Shown: positions 36,081 to 45,613, counted from the stretch's first letter. The stretch is 64,000 bases of DNA from Centipeda infelix ATCC 43532 (GCF_000234095.1 NZ_JH376797.1:136493-200492); one strand, 5' to 3'. Numbers and translations: made by a program. The notes: generated by a model from the letters alone, not told the origin.

Positions 36081-37976
36081 ATGTCAACACTTGCAGTCGC
36101 TCTGACCGGCAATCCGAATACCGGTAAATCGACCATTTTCAACGCGCTGACGGGAGCACGTCAGAAAATCGGCAACTGGCCGGGGGTTACGGTCGACAAA
36201 AAGATCGGCCACACGCATTATAAGGGGCGGGCAATTTCCGTCGTCGATCTTCCGGGGACGTACAGCATCAACGCACGCTCGCCGGAGGAGAAAATCGTCA
36301 TTGACTATCTGACGAATACGAAGCTGGATCTCGTCCTGAATGTCGTGGACAGTTCGAACATCGAGCGCAATCTTTTCCTCACGGTGCAGCTCCTTGAGAA
36401 GGGGATTCCGCTCCTCATCGACCTCAATATGCAGGACGATGCACAGCGACGCGGCATCAAGATCAACACAGCAAAGCTCGAAGAGGCACTCGGTATGCCC
36501 ACCGTAGAGACGACGGGGCGCAGCAGCAAGAGTACAAAGACGCTGCTCGATGTCTTTACGAGTACGGTCATGGCAAAGTATCAGCCGAGTGATCTTGTCA
36601 AGGAGCACATTGCGAAGATCCATGAAATTGAGGGCAGTTCGCGTACAGAGGCGGAGAAGGAGGAGGCGATCATTGAGGCGCGTTACGCACTCATCGATCA
36701 GGTCATGGCGCAGGCAGTGACGGTTCAGAGTGTCGGTGCAACGCGCTCGGAGAAGATGGATCGTTTCCTTGCAAATGGTGCTCTTGCGCTGCCGATCTTC
36801 TTCCTGATTCTCTATGCTGTGTTTCAGATCACGTTTACATGGATTGGTCAGCCCATTGCCGACGAGCTTGAGGTACTCATCAACGATGAGTTCTTGAACT
36901 TTGCAAAGGATTCACTTGTGGCGGCGGGGGTTGCGGACTGGATGGTCTCGCTCGTTACGGACGGCATCATCGCGGGTGTCGGCTCGGTGCTGACATTCGT
37001 CCCGCTCATCTTCGTCCTGTTCTTCTGCCTCTCGTTCCTCGACGGCACTGGCTACATGGCACGCATCGCGTTCATCACCGATCCGATCATGCGCCGCTGC
37101 GGTCTGACGGGCAAGGGCATCATGCCGCTGATGATGGGCTTCGGCTGCGCTGTTCCGTCCATCATGGGTGCACGTGCGCTCGACTCGGAAAAAGACCGCA
37201 TGGTCTCGATCCTCGTTACGCCATTCCTGACGTGCGGTGCGAAGCTGCCGATCATGGCACTGTTTGCAGCGATGTTCTTCCCCGATAATGCGGCGAACGT
37301 TGTCTTCCTCATGTATGTTATCGGCATGGTTATGGCAATCGTCGTGGCAAAGCTGCTCGGCTCGACCATGTTCAAGGCACAGGGCTCAACCTTCCTGTTG
37401 GAGCTTCCGCCGTACCGTATGCCCGATATGAATTCGGTTCTCTTGGAGACATGGGATAAGGGCAAGGGATACCTCATCAAGGCCGGTACGATTATCTTTG
37501 CGGCATCGGTCATCCTCTGGTTTATGTCGAACTACAACTTCAGCGGACCGTGCGAGATCGAGGACAGCATCCTCGCAACACTTGGCAGCTGGATGTCTGT
37601 GCTCTTCACATTCCACGGCTTTGCAACGTGGGAGGCCGGCGCGGCTGTCCTCTCCGGCATCATGGCGAAGGAGACGGTTGTTGCGACAATCGGCATTCTC
37701 TACGGTGTTGCCGATGTCTCGACAGAGGCGGCAGATGCGGTCGACACGGCCTCCACGATGCTCCAGACGGGAATGGGTGCAGCGTTTACAAGTCTTTCGG
37801 CACTTGCCTTCATGGTGTTCTCACAGCTCTATACGCCGTGTGTCACGTCACTCGGTACGCTCAAGAAAGAGACGGGCGCGTGGAAATGGGTCGGCTTCTC
37901 TGCCGTCTATATGTTCGCGATTGCTTGGTTTGTTTCACTTCTCGTCTATCAGATCGGTCGGGCACTCGGATTCTGA
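36081..37976 (+). CDS. feoB: Ferrous iron permease FeoB
   Basis: The 631-residue protein has an N-terminal G domain (GNPNTGKSTIFNALTG, the DLPGTYSI switch) with a helical regulator. The core of about eight or nine membrane helices follows, with the Gate motifs and conserved Cys (GFGCAVPSIMGAR, FLTCGAKLPIMALF, AVLSGIMAKETVVATIGI). It imports Fe(II), the form available in anaerobic niches. It is shorter than E. coli FeoB (about 770 residues). Confidence 0.96.
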   Translation: MSTLAVALTGNPNTGKSTIFNALTGARQKIGNWPGVTVDKKIGHTHYKGRAISVVDLPGTYSINARSPEEKIVIDYLTNTKLDLVLNVVDSSNIERNLFLTVQLLEKGIPLLIDLNMQDDAQRRGIKINTAKLEEALGMPTVETTGRSSKSTKTLLDVFTSTVMAKYQPSDLVKEHIAKIHEIEGSSRTEAEKEEAIIEARYALIDQVMAQAVTVQSVGATRSEKMDRFLANGALALPIFFLILYAVFQITFTWIGQPIADELEVLINDEFLNFAKDSLVAAGVADWMVSLVTDGIIAGVGSVLTFVPLIFVLFFCLSFLDGTGYMARIAFITDPIMRRCGLTGKGIMPLMMGFGCAVPSIMGARALDSEKDRMVSILVTPFLTCGAKLPIMALFAAMFFPDNAANVVFLMYVIGMVMAIVVAKLLGSTMFKAQGSTFLLELPPYRMPDMNSVLLETWDKGKGYLIKAGTIIFAASVILWFMSNYNFSGPCEIEDSILATLGSWMSVLFTFHGFATWEAGAAVLSGIMAKETVVATIGILYGVADVSTEAADAVDTASTMLQTGMGAAFTSLSALAFMVFSQLYTPCVTSLGTLKKETGAWKWVGFSAVYMFAIAWFVSLLVYQIGRALGF

Positions 37977-38008
37977 TGAAAGGATTCGTTTTCTGAGGAG
38001 GGATTCCT

Positions 38009-38176
38009 ATGGCGACCTATGTCGTTGGTGCATTCGTGGCGGTCGCACTCTTTTTTGCAGTCCGCCACGTCTATCGGAACTTTTGTCTGGGCAGGGAGGA
38101 CTGCTGCGGCAGCAGCTGCTCGTCCTGTGATGAACCGCCTTCTTGCTGCCATTCATCGGAACAACTGAAAAAATAA
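38009..38176 (+). CDS. FeoB-associated Cys-rich membrane protein
   Basis: The 55-residue protein has GAGGAGGG 6 bases before its ATG. One membrane helix (about residues 4-20) is followed by a tail with eight Cys, including CC, CSSC and CC clusters. Small proteins of this make-up follow feoB in many Firmicutes and may replace FeoC or hand iron to the pore. The gene lies 32 bases after feoB and before a terminator. Confidence 0.85.
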   Translation: MATYVVGAFVAVALFFAVRHVYRNFCLGREDCCGSSCSSCDEPPSCCHSSEQLKK

Positions 38177-38180
38177 GACA

Positions 38181-38210
38181 AGCGCGCTCTCTAGGGGGGG
38201 CGCGCTTTTT
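38181..38210 (+). terminator. Terminator of the feo operon
   Basis: AGCGCGC pairs with GCGCGCT, followed by five T. Confidence 0.75.
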
Positions 38211-38280
38211 GCTGTGTGCAAACGAGCACAGGGATATCGCATATGAAGGAACGCTGAAAATAGTGCCATGTTTGCGGATA

Positions 38281-39237
38281 TCATTCGCCGGATTGTGTCT
38301 TTCGGATTCGCTGTGCGATCAGCGCGAGTACAGGCAGCTCAATCAGCGGGCCGATGATGAGGGCGAGTATGGTCAGAGGGCGGTCGGGGAATGCAGCAGC
38401 GGCGATTGCCAGTGCGAGCGGTGAGTTGCGTGCGAGGGTGGTGAAGCTGAGTGCCGTGAGGTCTGCGCCACGAAATCCCAGCCGTGTGCCAAGACGGCGT
38501 ACGAACACATAGTTGACGATGAAGAAGATCAGCATGACGAGGAGCATATCGGCGAAGAGCTTAGGATGTGCAAACAGCAGCGTGCTTTCCGATGCAAACA
38601 TAGCAAGGACAGCGGTCATGAGAAAAGCGAGCTGCAGCCCGTCTCCCCATCTGCGGAGGTGTGTGATGCCATGTGCCGCGCGCGGAAAGGAACGTCCAAG
38701 TATCCGGCTGCATACGGCAAGAGTCAACGGCAGGAGCAGCACAATCAGTGCGCTGCGAACAACCTCTGCATCGGTCATGTGGACAATATCCCCGTAGAAT
38801 AGAGCCAGATCGACGGGCAGGAGCAGGATTTGCAGTGTGAGGTTCAGCGGCAGGATTGATGCCCCGAGCACGGTGTTTCCACGCGCCTGTGCCGTAAAGA
38901 CAAGGTACCAGTCCGTGCATGGCGTTACGAGAAGCATCATCAGGCCGATCTGCATATCAATGCTTTCATGAAAGAAAAGAAGTCCCAATGCATAGGAAAA
39001 AACGGGAGTCCACAGGAAATTGACAGCGACGGCGGTCAGCGTGAAGCGGACATTCTGAAACGCCGCACGCAGCTTGCTGCCGTCGGCGGAGAGGAAGACC
39101 ATGTAGAGCAGTGCCCCCAGTGCGGGCGTAATGATATGAGCAGAGGCTTCGCGGAGTCCCTCCACAGATCCGAGCCAAATCCCTGCCAGTGCCGCTGCAA
39201 TGATGAGCAGCGGCTGATAGATTGCAGCTAAATTCAT
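38281..39237 (-). CDS. Acr3/bile-acid-sodium-symporter family carrier
   Basis: The product is 318 residues from the ATG at 39237, with AAAGGA 9 bases upstream. Ten hydrophobic helices fill its length. LLVTPCTDWYLVFTAQARGN resembles the Acr3 arsenite-carrier block containing the essential Cys, and TLARNSPLALAIA matches the later Acr3 motif (RNSxxLAIA). Acr3 exports arsenite by proton exchange. No arsR, arsC or arsA lies near, and the Acr3 PCTAMV is changed to PCTDWY, so another anion or organic substrate is possible. Confidence 0.7.
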   Translation of the reverse strand: MNLAAIYQPLLIIAAALAGIWLGSVEGLREASAHIITPALGALLYMVFLSADGSKLRAAFQNVRFTLTAVAVNFLWTPVFSYALGLLFFHESIDMQIGLMMLLVTPCTDWYLVFTAQARGNTVLGASILPLNLTLQILLLPVDLALFYGDIVHMTDAEVVRSALIVLLLPLTLAVCSRILGRSFPRAAHGITHLRRWGDGLQLAFLMTAVLAMFASESTLLFAHPKLFADMLLVMLIFFIVNYVFVRRLGTRLGFRGADLTALSFTTLARNSPLALAIAAAAFPDRPLTILALIIGPLIELPVLALIAQRIRKTQSGE

Positions 39238-39262
39238 CCGTTCATCCTTTATCCGTGATTCC

Positions 39263-40168
39263 TTACCTCTTTTCCTTTGCGCTCTCCTCGGGGCGGAAAT
39301 CCAGCGGCTGCATCTTTGCATCTTCGGCTGTGCGTGCGTCGATCAGTCCCTGTGCTTCCATTGTATCGAGGACGACTGCCTGCCGCTTCTTTGCGGCGAT
39401 GAAGTTTTCAAATGGGGAGAGTTCGGAGGGGGCATTGGGGATGCCCGCGAGCATGGAGGCTTCGGGCAGGTCGAGCGCGGCCGGTGCTTTTCCATAGTAT
39501 CCCTCGGCTGCGGCATTCACACCGTAGAAGCCCGAACCGTAGTAAACGACGTTCAAATACATCTCGAGAATCTCATCCTTCGAGTAGGCGATCTCGATGT
39601 CGAGGGCGAGCAGAAGCTCCTGCACTTTGCGCGTGAAGGTCTGCTCGTTCGCGAGAAAGAGATTCTTTACAAGCTGCTGTGTGATTGTGCTCGCGCCTTC
39701 CTCGATACGTCCATGCTGGATGTTGACGAGGGCGGCGCGTGCCATGCCCGTCATGTCAAAGCCCCAATGATCGTAGAAACGCCGATCCTCGATCGCCACC
39801 ATTGCACGCTTGAGGTCGGGGGAAATGTGTCCGATGGGGACATAGTCGGAGCGGTTCAGGCGCGCGTTGATCGCGCGGCGGATGAAGAGGACGCGTGCGA
39901 GCTGTTCGAAGGCATCGGGATCGTGGATCTCGTGCAGCTGATTTGCGGGCAGCTGCCGCTCGGCAGAGGGCAGGAGTTCACCGATGCTCTGCCAGACCTG
40001 TGGGACGAAGAGAAATGTGCCAACGGAAACGAGGACGGCGCACAGCAGCATACTCAAGAAAAAACGCCCAAATTTGCGGGGCGTTTTTTTCTTTCCTGTG
40101 CGTTTTCGTGCCGTTGTTTTGCGTCTGCGCGTGCGTTTCGGCGGGGTCTCGTTGATCGTATCGTTCAT
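39263..40168 (-). CDS. mtgA: Monofunctional peptidoglycan glycosyltransferase (GT51)
   Basis: The product is 301 residues from the ATG at 40168, which has GGAG 6 bases upstream. A Lys/Arg-rich cytoplasmic head of about 30 residues and one membrane helix (about 35-58) precede a complete GT51 domain: AIEDRRFYDHWGFD with the catalytic Glu, EGASTITQQLVKNLFL, and YLNVVYYGSGFYGV. No transpeptidase domain follows, so it only polymerises glycan strands from lipid II. It ends 26 bases before the Acr3-like gene, with which it may be co-transcribed. Confidence 0.88.
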   Translation of the reverse strand: MNDTINETPPKRTRRRKTTARKRTGKKKTPRKFGRFFLSMLLCAVLVSVGTFLFVPQVWQSIGELLPSAERQLPANQLHEIHDPDAFEQLARVLFIRRAINARLNRSDYVPIGHISPDLKRAMVAIEDRRFYDHWGFDMTGMARAALVNIQHGRIEEGASTITQQLVKNLFLANEQTFTRKVQELLLALDIEIAYSKDEILEMYLNVVYYGSGFYGVNAAAEGYYGKAPAALDLPEASMLAGIPNAPSELSPFENFIAAKKRQAVVLDTMEAQGLIDARTAEDAKMQPLDFRPEESAKEKR

Positions 40169-40188
40169 ACTGTACTCCACATATTGTT

Positions 40189-40956
40189 TTAGTGCTTCCC
40201 AAAGTATTTTGCACGTATCCGATCCCGCACCTCCACAAGGTTGGACGGGAGCAGACGGATGTTGTAGCCGATGAAGACGGGGGAGGTGGCAAAGCGCGGC
40301 ATGATCTTGATGAAGATGTCTGCGCCATCATTGTAGAAGAAGATGTTGTAGCTCGTCAGCGGACGGCGGAAGGCATTCATAAAGAAGTCAACCGCGATCT
40401 GGATGTAGTCGGCGATGGTTGCAGTCGCCCCCGCATCCGCAGGGACGATGTTCAGCTCCCAAAAGCCGACGCGCGGTGTGGTGGAGATGTTCAGCGTGAC
40501 GCCGTCCCGCTCGTCCACGGTCAGTCCCTCGAACTCGGCGCGGCGAAAGGCAAGCTCCTGCCGAAACGTGGGGAAGCCGACGAGCTGCATATGCGGGTGA
40601 CGGATTGTTCCGCCCGAGTACGGTCCATAGTTCTTGAAAAAGAGCACCGTGTCATACTTTCCGCTCGCACGCATCTGCGCCCAATGCTCCATGCCGAACG
40701 CGATGAGGCGGTGCATATGGTCGCGCGTGTAGGCGGGCATATCTGCATCGCAGTCCCTGCCCTCGATGAGGACGAATTGATCCGCCTCCTCGATGACGTT
40801 GTACTTGTTTTTGAGCAGGATGATATCGCCGTCTGTCGCGATGATGTCTGTCAGCTTGTCCGTTGCACAGAACGGACAAGCCGCATTGCTGTGAATGATG
40901 TTTTCGGGCTTCTGCCGCCCGATATCCGTATTGAAATGGGCAAGGTTGATGTCCAT
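40189..40956 (-). CDS. GalT-like HIT-superfamily protein (DUF4931 type)
   Basis: The product is 255 residues from the ATG at 40956 (AGGAG 6 bases upstream; an ATG at 40980 is possible). ACPFCATDKL gives a Zn-type CxxC near the N-terminus, and IRHPHMQLVGFP is the HxHxQ nucleotide-transfer motif of galactose-1-phosphate uridylyltransferase relatives. The second Zn His pair of GalT is not obvious. No galactose genes are near, so the natural substrate is unknown; a nucleotidyl transferase or hydrolase is likely. Confidence 0.72.
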   Translation of the reverse strand: MDINLAHFNTDIGRQKPENIIHSNAACPFCATDKLTDIIATDGDIILLKNKYNVIEEADQFVLIEGRDCDADMPAYTRDHMHRLIAFGMEHWAQMRASGKYDTVLFFKNYGPYSGGTIRHPHMQLVGFPTFRQELAFRRAEFEGLTVDERDGVTLNISTTPRVGFWELNIVPADAGATATIADYIQIAVDFFMNAFRRPLTSYNIFFYNDGADIFIKIMPRFATSPVFIGYNIRLLPSNLVEVRDRIRAKYFGKH

Positions 40957-41036
40957 AAAATGCTCCTGAGTTCCATTCATCCCTTTCCCTATTATATATC
41001 TTCCGTGTCGATTCGTAAAATATTTTATCGAAAGCG

Positions 41037-41066
41037 TGCAATTCACAAATGCATTCATGTTATAAT
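41037..41066 (+). promoter_or_regulatory. Candidate promoter of trmD
   Basis: TATAAT (41061-41066) with a TGT extended -10 lies 32 bases before the ATG. The -35 region (TGCAAT) is poor. Confidence 0.5.
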
Positions 41067-41098
41067 GAAAGACATTGCAATGAGGATAAGGAGTTCCT

Positions 41099-41839
41099 AT
41101 GAGAATCGATCTTGTAACGCTCTTTCCCGAGATGTTTGCGGGCGTATTTGGCACGAGCATCATCGGGCGTGCGGCAGAGCGCGGCATATTGGATGTTCAC
41201 TATACAAATTTTCGTGACTACTCGACGGATAAACACCGTCATGTGGACGATACCCCGTGCGGCGGCGGGGCGGGCATGGTCTTAAAGCCCGAGCCCCTTT
41301 ATGCTGCCGTGCGTGACATTCGTGCCAAGACCACCGATTGTGAGGGGCGGCGGTGCACCATCATCTTCGATCCTGCGGGCGAGGCATTCACGCAGAAGAC
41401 GGCAAAGGAACTGGCGGCATACGAACAGCTCATTCTTATCTGCGGACACTATGAAGGTTTTGATGCGCGCGTCTACGATCTCGCCGACCGCCTTATTTCC
41501 GTCGGGGACTTCGTACTGACGGGCGGGGAGATCCCTGCGATGCTCGTGGTCGATGCGACGGCGCGCATGCTGCCGGGTGTGCTCGGCGACGATACGTCTG
41601 CACCGACGGATTCATTTTTTGATGTGCTGCTCGGCTATCCGCAGTACACGCGTCCGCGTGTGTTTGAGGGCAAAGCGGTGCCCGATGTCCTGCTCTCCGG
41701 CAATCATGCGGAGATTGCACGCTGGCGGCGTGAGCAGTCCCTGCTTCGTACCATGCGCCACCGTCCGGAGCTACTGCCATTGGCAAAGCTCACAACGGAG
41801 GATCTGCTCTTTCTGTCAAAACAGAACGAAAAATGGTGA
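41099..41839 (+). CDS. trmD: tRNA (guanine-37 N1)-methyltransferase TrmD
   Basis: The 246-residue SPOUT enzyme methylates G37 of tRNAs and prevents frameshifting. TLFPEMF, VDDTPCGGGAGMVLKPEP, CGHYEGFDARV and the knot GDFVLTGGEIPAMLVVD are intact. It normally sits between rimM and rplS in the rpsP operon; here it stands alone with its own promoter and AAGGAG site. Confidence 0.96.
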   Translation: MRIDLVTLFPEMFAGVFGTSIIGRAAERGILDVHYTNFRDYSTDKHRHVDDTPCGGGAGMVLKPEPLYAAVRDIRAKTTDCEGRRCTIIFDPAGEAFTQKTAKELAAYEQLILICGHYEGFDARVYDLADRLISVGDFVLTGGEIPAMLVVDATARMLPGVLGDDTSAPTDSFFDVLLGYPQYTRPRVFEGKAVPDVLLSGNHAEIARWRREQSLLRTMRHRPELLPLAKLTTEDLLFLSKQNEKW

Positions 41840-41849
41840 GAAACTATTT

Positions 41850-41878
41850 TTGCGTGAATCTTGAGGAAATGGTATAAT
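41850..41878 (+). promoter_or_regulatory. Promoter of pncB-aroE
   Basis: TTGCGT, 17 bases, then TATAAT (41873-41878), 53 bases before the GTG start. Confidence 0.55.
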
Positions 41879-41931
41879 GCAAAGGAATGATTGTTATGCC
41901 ATTTCTTTCTGCCCGATAGGGGGACTGTACT

Positions 41932-43389
41932 GTGACGCAATTTGATAAGCGAAACTTGTCGATGATGATGGATTTCTACGAGATGACGATGTCCTACGGA
42001 TACTTTCGTCAGACACACGGCGACGTGCGCGTTGCCTTCGATCTCTTCTTTCGCTCGGTTCCCGACAGGGGGGGCTATGCCGTCTTTGCAGGGCTTGAGC
42101 ATGTGATCGAGTTCGTGGAGAATCTTTCCTTTTCGGATGAAGACATCGATTATTTTCGTGCACAGAATCTGTTTTCGGAGGAGTTTTTGTCGTTTCTGCG
42201 CGGCTTCCGCTTCCGTGGGGACATCTACGCCGTGCCGGAAGGGACGATCATCTATCCCAACGAGCCTCTGATGACGATTGTTGCGCCCATCATCGATGCG
42301 CAGCTGATTGAGACGGCGATTCTCGCACAGATCAATCATCAGTCTCTGATTGCAACGAAGGCTTCGCGCATCGTTCGTGCGGCTGAGGGGCGCAAGGTGT
42401 CGGACTTCGGCGCGCGGCGTGCGCACAACATGGACGCTGCGACCTACGGCGCACGCGCGGCCTACATTGGCGGTGTCGATATGACGGCAACGGTGTCGGC
42501 AGGACAGCAGTTCGGCATTCCCATATCGGGGACGATGGCGCACAGCTGGGTCATGTTCTTCGAGGATGAGTTCACGGCGTTCAAAAAATATGCGGAGCTC
42601 TATCCGCAGGCGACCGTGCTCCTCGTCGATACCTACGATGTCATTCATTCGGGGATTCCGAACGCCATTCGTACGGCGCATGAAGTGCTTGCGCCGCAGG
42701 GGCACCGCCTTGCGGGGGTGCGCATCGACTCGGGCGATCTGGCATATCTCTCGAAGCGCGTCCGCACGATGCTGGATGATGCAGGGCTTACGGACTGCAA
42801 GATTATCCTGTCGAACAGCCTCGATGAGTTTACGATTTCCTCGCTCCTTCTCCAGGGCGCGCAGGTGGACAGCTTCGGTGTGGGCGAGCGTCTGATTACG
42901 GCGAAGTCCGATCCCGTCTTTGGTGCAGTCTACAAGCTTGTTGCTGTAGAAAAGGACGGCGTGTTTGCGCCGCGCATCAAGATGTCGGAAAACGTGGAAA
43001 AGCTGACGAATCCCGGGCTCAAGGATCTCTACCGTATCTACGACAGGCACGGCAAGGCGGTCGCAGATATGCTTGCCGTACGGGGGGAGGAGATCGATCT
43101 CACGAGGCCGTTCCGCTATGTCGATCCGCGCAAGCCGTGGAAGAACCGCTTCTTTGAGGGGGTCACGGCGGTGAATCTGCGCCGTCTCTATGTACGTTCG
43201 GGCAAGCGCGTAGAGCAGCTGCCGACGCTCGAAGAGATCCGCTGCTATGTGCAAAAGCAGCTGGCGGAGGAGATCTGGCCGGAGGAGCAGCGTTTTGAGA
43301 ATCCGCACCGTCACTATCTCGATATGACACCGATGTATTACGAGATCAAGATGGGTCTGCTCGACGATATGCGCGGCAAGCATAGTTAG
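41932..43389 (+). CDS. pncB: Nicotinate phosphoribosyltransferase
   Basis: The 485 residues start at GTG. The N-terminal MMDFYEMTMSYGYF, the FGARRAHN loop with its His, HSWVMFF, VDTYDV and GVRIDSGDLA place it in the NAPRTase family (the long Firmicutes form). It makes nicotinate mononucleotide from nicotinate for NAD salvage; nicotinate mononucleotide is also the donor for CobT-type enzymes such as the one at 9250. aroE begins 7 bases after its stop. Confidence 0.94.
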   Translation: MTQFDKRNLSMMMDFYEMTMSYGYFRQTHGDVRVAFDLFFRSVPDRGGYAVFAGLEHVIEFVENLSFSDEDIDYFRAQNLFSEEFLSFLRGFRFRGDIYAVPEGTIIYPNEPLMTIVAPIIDAQLIETAILAQINHQSLIATKASRIVRAAEGRKVSDFGARRAHNMDAATYGARAAYIGGVDMTATVSAGQQFGIPISGTMAHSWVMFFEDEFTAFKKYAELYPQATVLLVDTYDVIHSGIPNAIRTAHEVLAPQGHRLAGVRIDSGDLAYLSKRVRTMLDDAGLTDCKIILSNSLDEFTISSLLLQGAQVDSFGVGERLITAKSDPVFGAVYKLVAVEKDGVFAPRIKMSENVEKLTNPGLKDLYRIYDRHGKAVADMLAVRGEEIDLTRPFRYVDPRKPWKNRFFEGVTAVNLRRLYVRSGKRVEQLPTLEEIRCYVQKQLAEEIWPEEQRFENPHRHYLDMTPMYYEIKMGLLDDMRGKHS

Positions 43390-43396
43390 GATATAT

Positions 43397-44263
43397 ATGA
43401 TTACAGGAAAGACAAGACTGCTTGCCGTCATCGGTGCCCCCATCGCCCACAGCCTCTCACCGATCATACAGAATGCAGCCCTGCACGCCGCAGGGCTTGA
43501 CTATGTCTATACGGCTCTGCCCGTACGTGCGGATGCTCTCGCATCTGCGGTGCGCGGTCTCCGCGATGCGGGCATTGCGGGATTCAACGTGACGATTCCG
43601 TTCAAGACGGAGATCATTCCGCTGCTGGATGCGCTGAGTGAGGATGCGCGGCGCATTCAGGCGGTGAATACCGTTGTGATCGAGGACGGCAGAATGGTCG
43701 GTCACAATACGGATGTCGCCGGGTTCCTCGCGGGCTTTGCGGAGCGGGGGATTGCGCTCACAGGGAAAAAAGCTGTACTCATCGGCGCGGGCGGCGCAGC
43801 GCGGGCGGCTCTGTGGGGACTTCTGCGCAGCGGTGTTTCCTCCGTCGTGATCGGCGTACGCAGTGTGGAAAAAGGCGCGGCACTTGCGGCAGACTTTGCA
43901 GTGGACGGCGATGTGCGGGCGGTATCTTTTGATGATACCGCATGGATTGTTGCGTGCAGCGATGCCGATATTGTCGTGCAGACAACGCCGCTGGGTATGA
44001 CACCGCACACAGCGGAGATGCCGCCCGTCGACACTGCGTCGATGAATCCCGCCGCAGTTGTATACGATCTGATCTATACGCCTGCCGAGACGCGCTTTCT
44101 GCGCGAGGCACGGGCGCAGGGATGTGAAACGATCAACGGCGAGACAATGCTCGTCGCGCAGGGGGCGGAGGCATTTCATCTCTGGGCAGGTGTGCGTCCC
44201 GATATGGAACTGATGAAACGAACGCTGCGTGAGGAGCTTGCACGGAATACGTTGCGGTACTGA
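43397..44263 (+). CDS. aroE: Shikimate dehydrogenase
   Basis: The 288-residue enzyme reduces 3-dehydroshikimate with NADPH. GAPIAHSLSPIIQNAAL, FNVTIPFKTEI with the catalytic Lys, HNTDVAGF, GAGGAARAALWGLL and the C-terminal NGETMLVAQGAEAFHLW are all present. It is followed after 42 bases by the nitrogenase-like pair. Confidence 0.95.
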   Translation: MITGKTRLLAVIGAPIAHSLSPIIQNAALHAAGLDYVYTALPVRADALASAVRGLRDAGIAGFNVTIPFKTEIIPLLDALSEDARRIQAVNTVVIEDGRMVGHNTDVAGFLAGFAERGIALTGKKAVLIGAGGAARAALWGLLRSGVSSVVIGVRSVEKGAALAADFAVDGDVRAVSFDDTAWIVACSDADIVVQTTPLGMTPHTAEMPPVDTASMNPAAVVYDLIYTPAETRFLREARAQGCETINGETMLVAQGAEAFHLWAGVRPDMELMKRTLREELARNTLRY

Positions 44264-44305
44264 CACCGATGGCGGTTGAGGAACCGGAGGACTTGGTGGA
44301 GCAGT

Positions 44306-45613
44306 ATGGCAATTAAGGTAAAACGCGCGGGGGTGCGGCGTGCGCAGTGCAGCTGCAGTATGCCCGCTGTCTGGTGGGCGCTCTCGTACGCGCGGGGAGC
44401 ACTGGTTATCTTTCATAGTCCACGCTCCTGTGCACATGTGGTGCGTGAAAAGGATGTCGGTAGCTTTCACCGTCTGGTCGGTGCGGGCACGTATGCACCG
44501 CCGTCGCCCGTACCGCTCCTCACAAGCGGCATCGCTGAGGGCGACGCGGTGTTCGGTGCGGCGGAGCGTCTGCGTGCGTGCATCCGCTATGCGGCGGAGA
44601 AGTATCATCCGCATGCTGTCTTTATCGGCGGCTCCTGCGTGAGCGGCATCATCGGAGACGATACGCGGGCAGTGGCGGAAGAGATGGAGGAGGAACTCGA
44701 TCTGCCTGTTGTGGCAGTCCCCACGAGCGGCTTTTTGGACAATGAATCCTTTGACGGCTATCTCTCGGTTGCGCGTGTGCTGACCGACCGCTTTATGCAT
44801 CCACCCGCGCAGGTGAGGCAAGGGACGGTGGCGTTTCTCGGGGACTATGGCGGCTTCTACAGCTCCTATGTGCAGGAGCTGAAGCGGCTGCTCGCGGGGA
44901 TCGGACTGCAGCTTACGGTACAGTTTCCCACCTATACGCCGCTGGATGAGATACAGGCGGTATCGGAGGCGGAGCTACTCATTGTGCTCGGCAGTTCGAT
45001 GTCGGACGAGAAGCAGGAGATGCTCGTCGCGTTCGCAGAGGAGCTGCATACGCGCTTCGGTACGCCGTACTTTGCCGAGGCGTTTGCGGGCGGTGCGGAG
45101 GAGACGGCGCATTGGCTGCGCTGCATCGGTGTACAATGCGGGCGTACGTCGGAGGCGGAGGAGGTGATCCGACGCGAGGAGGAGGCGTTCGAGCGCGTTC
45201 TCGTGCGTGCGCGGAAGATGCTTGACGGGCGGCGCACGGTGCTGGTCGTTGGGCGTGAGCTGCACTGGCTGCAGCCAGAGATCCTCCTGCACCTGATCGA
45301 AAAGGCGGGCGTATGTCTCGCCGGGATCATCTTGCTCGCACTCTTTACCGAGGAACAGCGTACCACAGTAGAGGAAGGGCTGCGTCAGTGCACGGATGTA
45401 CCGATCCTTGCGGTGGAGGATTCCGCGAGTGAGGAACTGCTGCGGGCGGTGGATTTCGTATTTACCACGCATGAACTCGTGGACGTAGGGCTGCGGCAGA
45501 TCCTGCTCGGCAAGCTGCCCACGGTCGGCTGGGCGATGGAACGGCAGCTCATCGAGGATATGGAGCACGTACTCTATCGGCATACGGACAGAGGAGGGCT
45601 GATCTATGGATGA
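44306..45613 (+). CDS. Nitrogenase component 1-like protein A
   Basis: The product is 435 residues from the ATG at 44306 (GTGGAG just upstream; a TTG at 44276 is less likely). Cys15/Cys17 (QCSCSMP), Cys42 (HSPRSCAHV) and Cys111 (GGSCVSGIIGDD) occupy the places of the three P-cluster Cys of NifD. The Rossmann-like repeats of the component-1 fold follow (VAFLGDYGGFYSSYV, LLIVLGSSMSD, VLVVGRELHW). An obvious FeMo-co Cys/His pair is not seen. Relatives reduce dinitrogen, chlorophyllide, Ni-sirohydrochlorin or thioethers. No nifH is in the window. It overlaps the next gene by 8 bases. Confidence 0.82.
   Translation: MAIKVKRAGVRRAQCSCSMPAVWWALSYARGALVIFHSPRSCAHVVREKDVGSFHRLVGAGTYAPPSPVPLLTSGIAEGDAVFGAAERLRACIRYAAEKYHPHAVFIGGSCVSGIIGDDTRAVAEEMEEELDLPVVAVPTSGFLDNESFDGYLSVARVLTDRFMHPPAQVRQGTVAFLGDYGGFYSSYVQELKRLLAGIGLQLTVQFPTYTPLDEIQAVSEAELLIVLGSSMSDEKQEMLVAFAEELHTRFGTPYFAEAFAGGAEETAHWLRCIGVQCGRTSEAEEVIRREEEAFERVLVRARKMLDGRRTVLVVGRELHWLQPEILLHLIEKAGVCLAGIILLALFTEEQRTTVEEGLRQCTDVPILAVEDSASEELLRAVDFVFTTHELVDVGLRQILLGKLPTVGWAMERQLIEDMEHVLYRHTDRGGLIYG

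Noticed and set aside
38194-38200. Run of seven G near the feo terminator
   Set aside because: It is in the terminator loop and arm, not in a gene.
38281-39237. Confident arsenite exporter call
   Set aside because: The key motif differs from classical Acr3 and no ars genes accompany it, so only the family is called.
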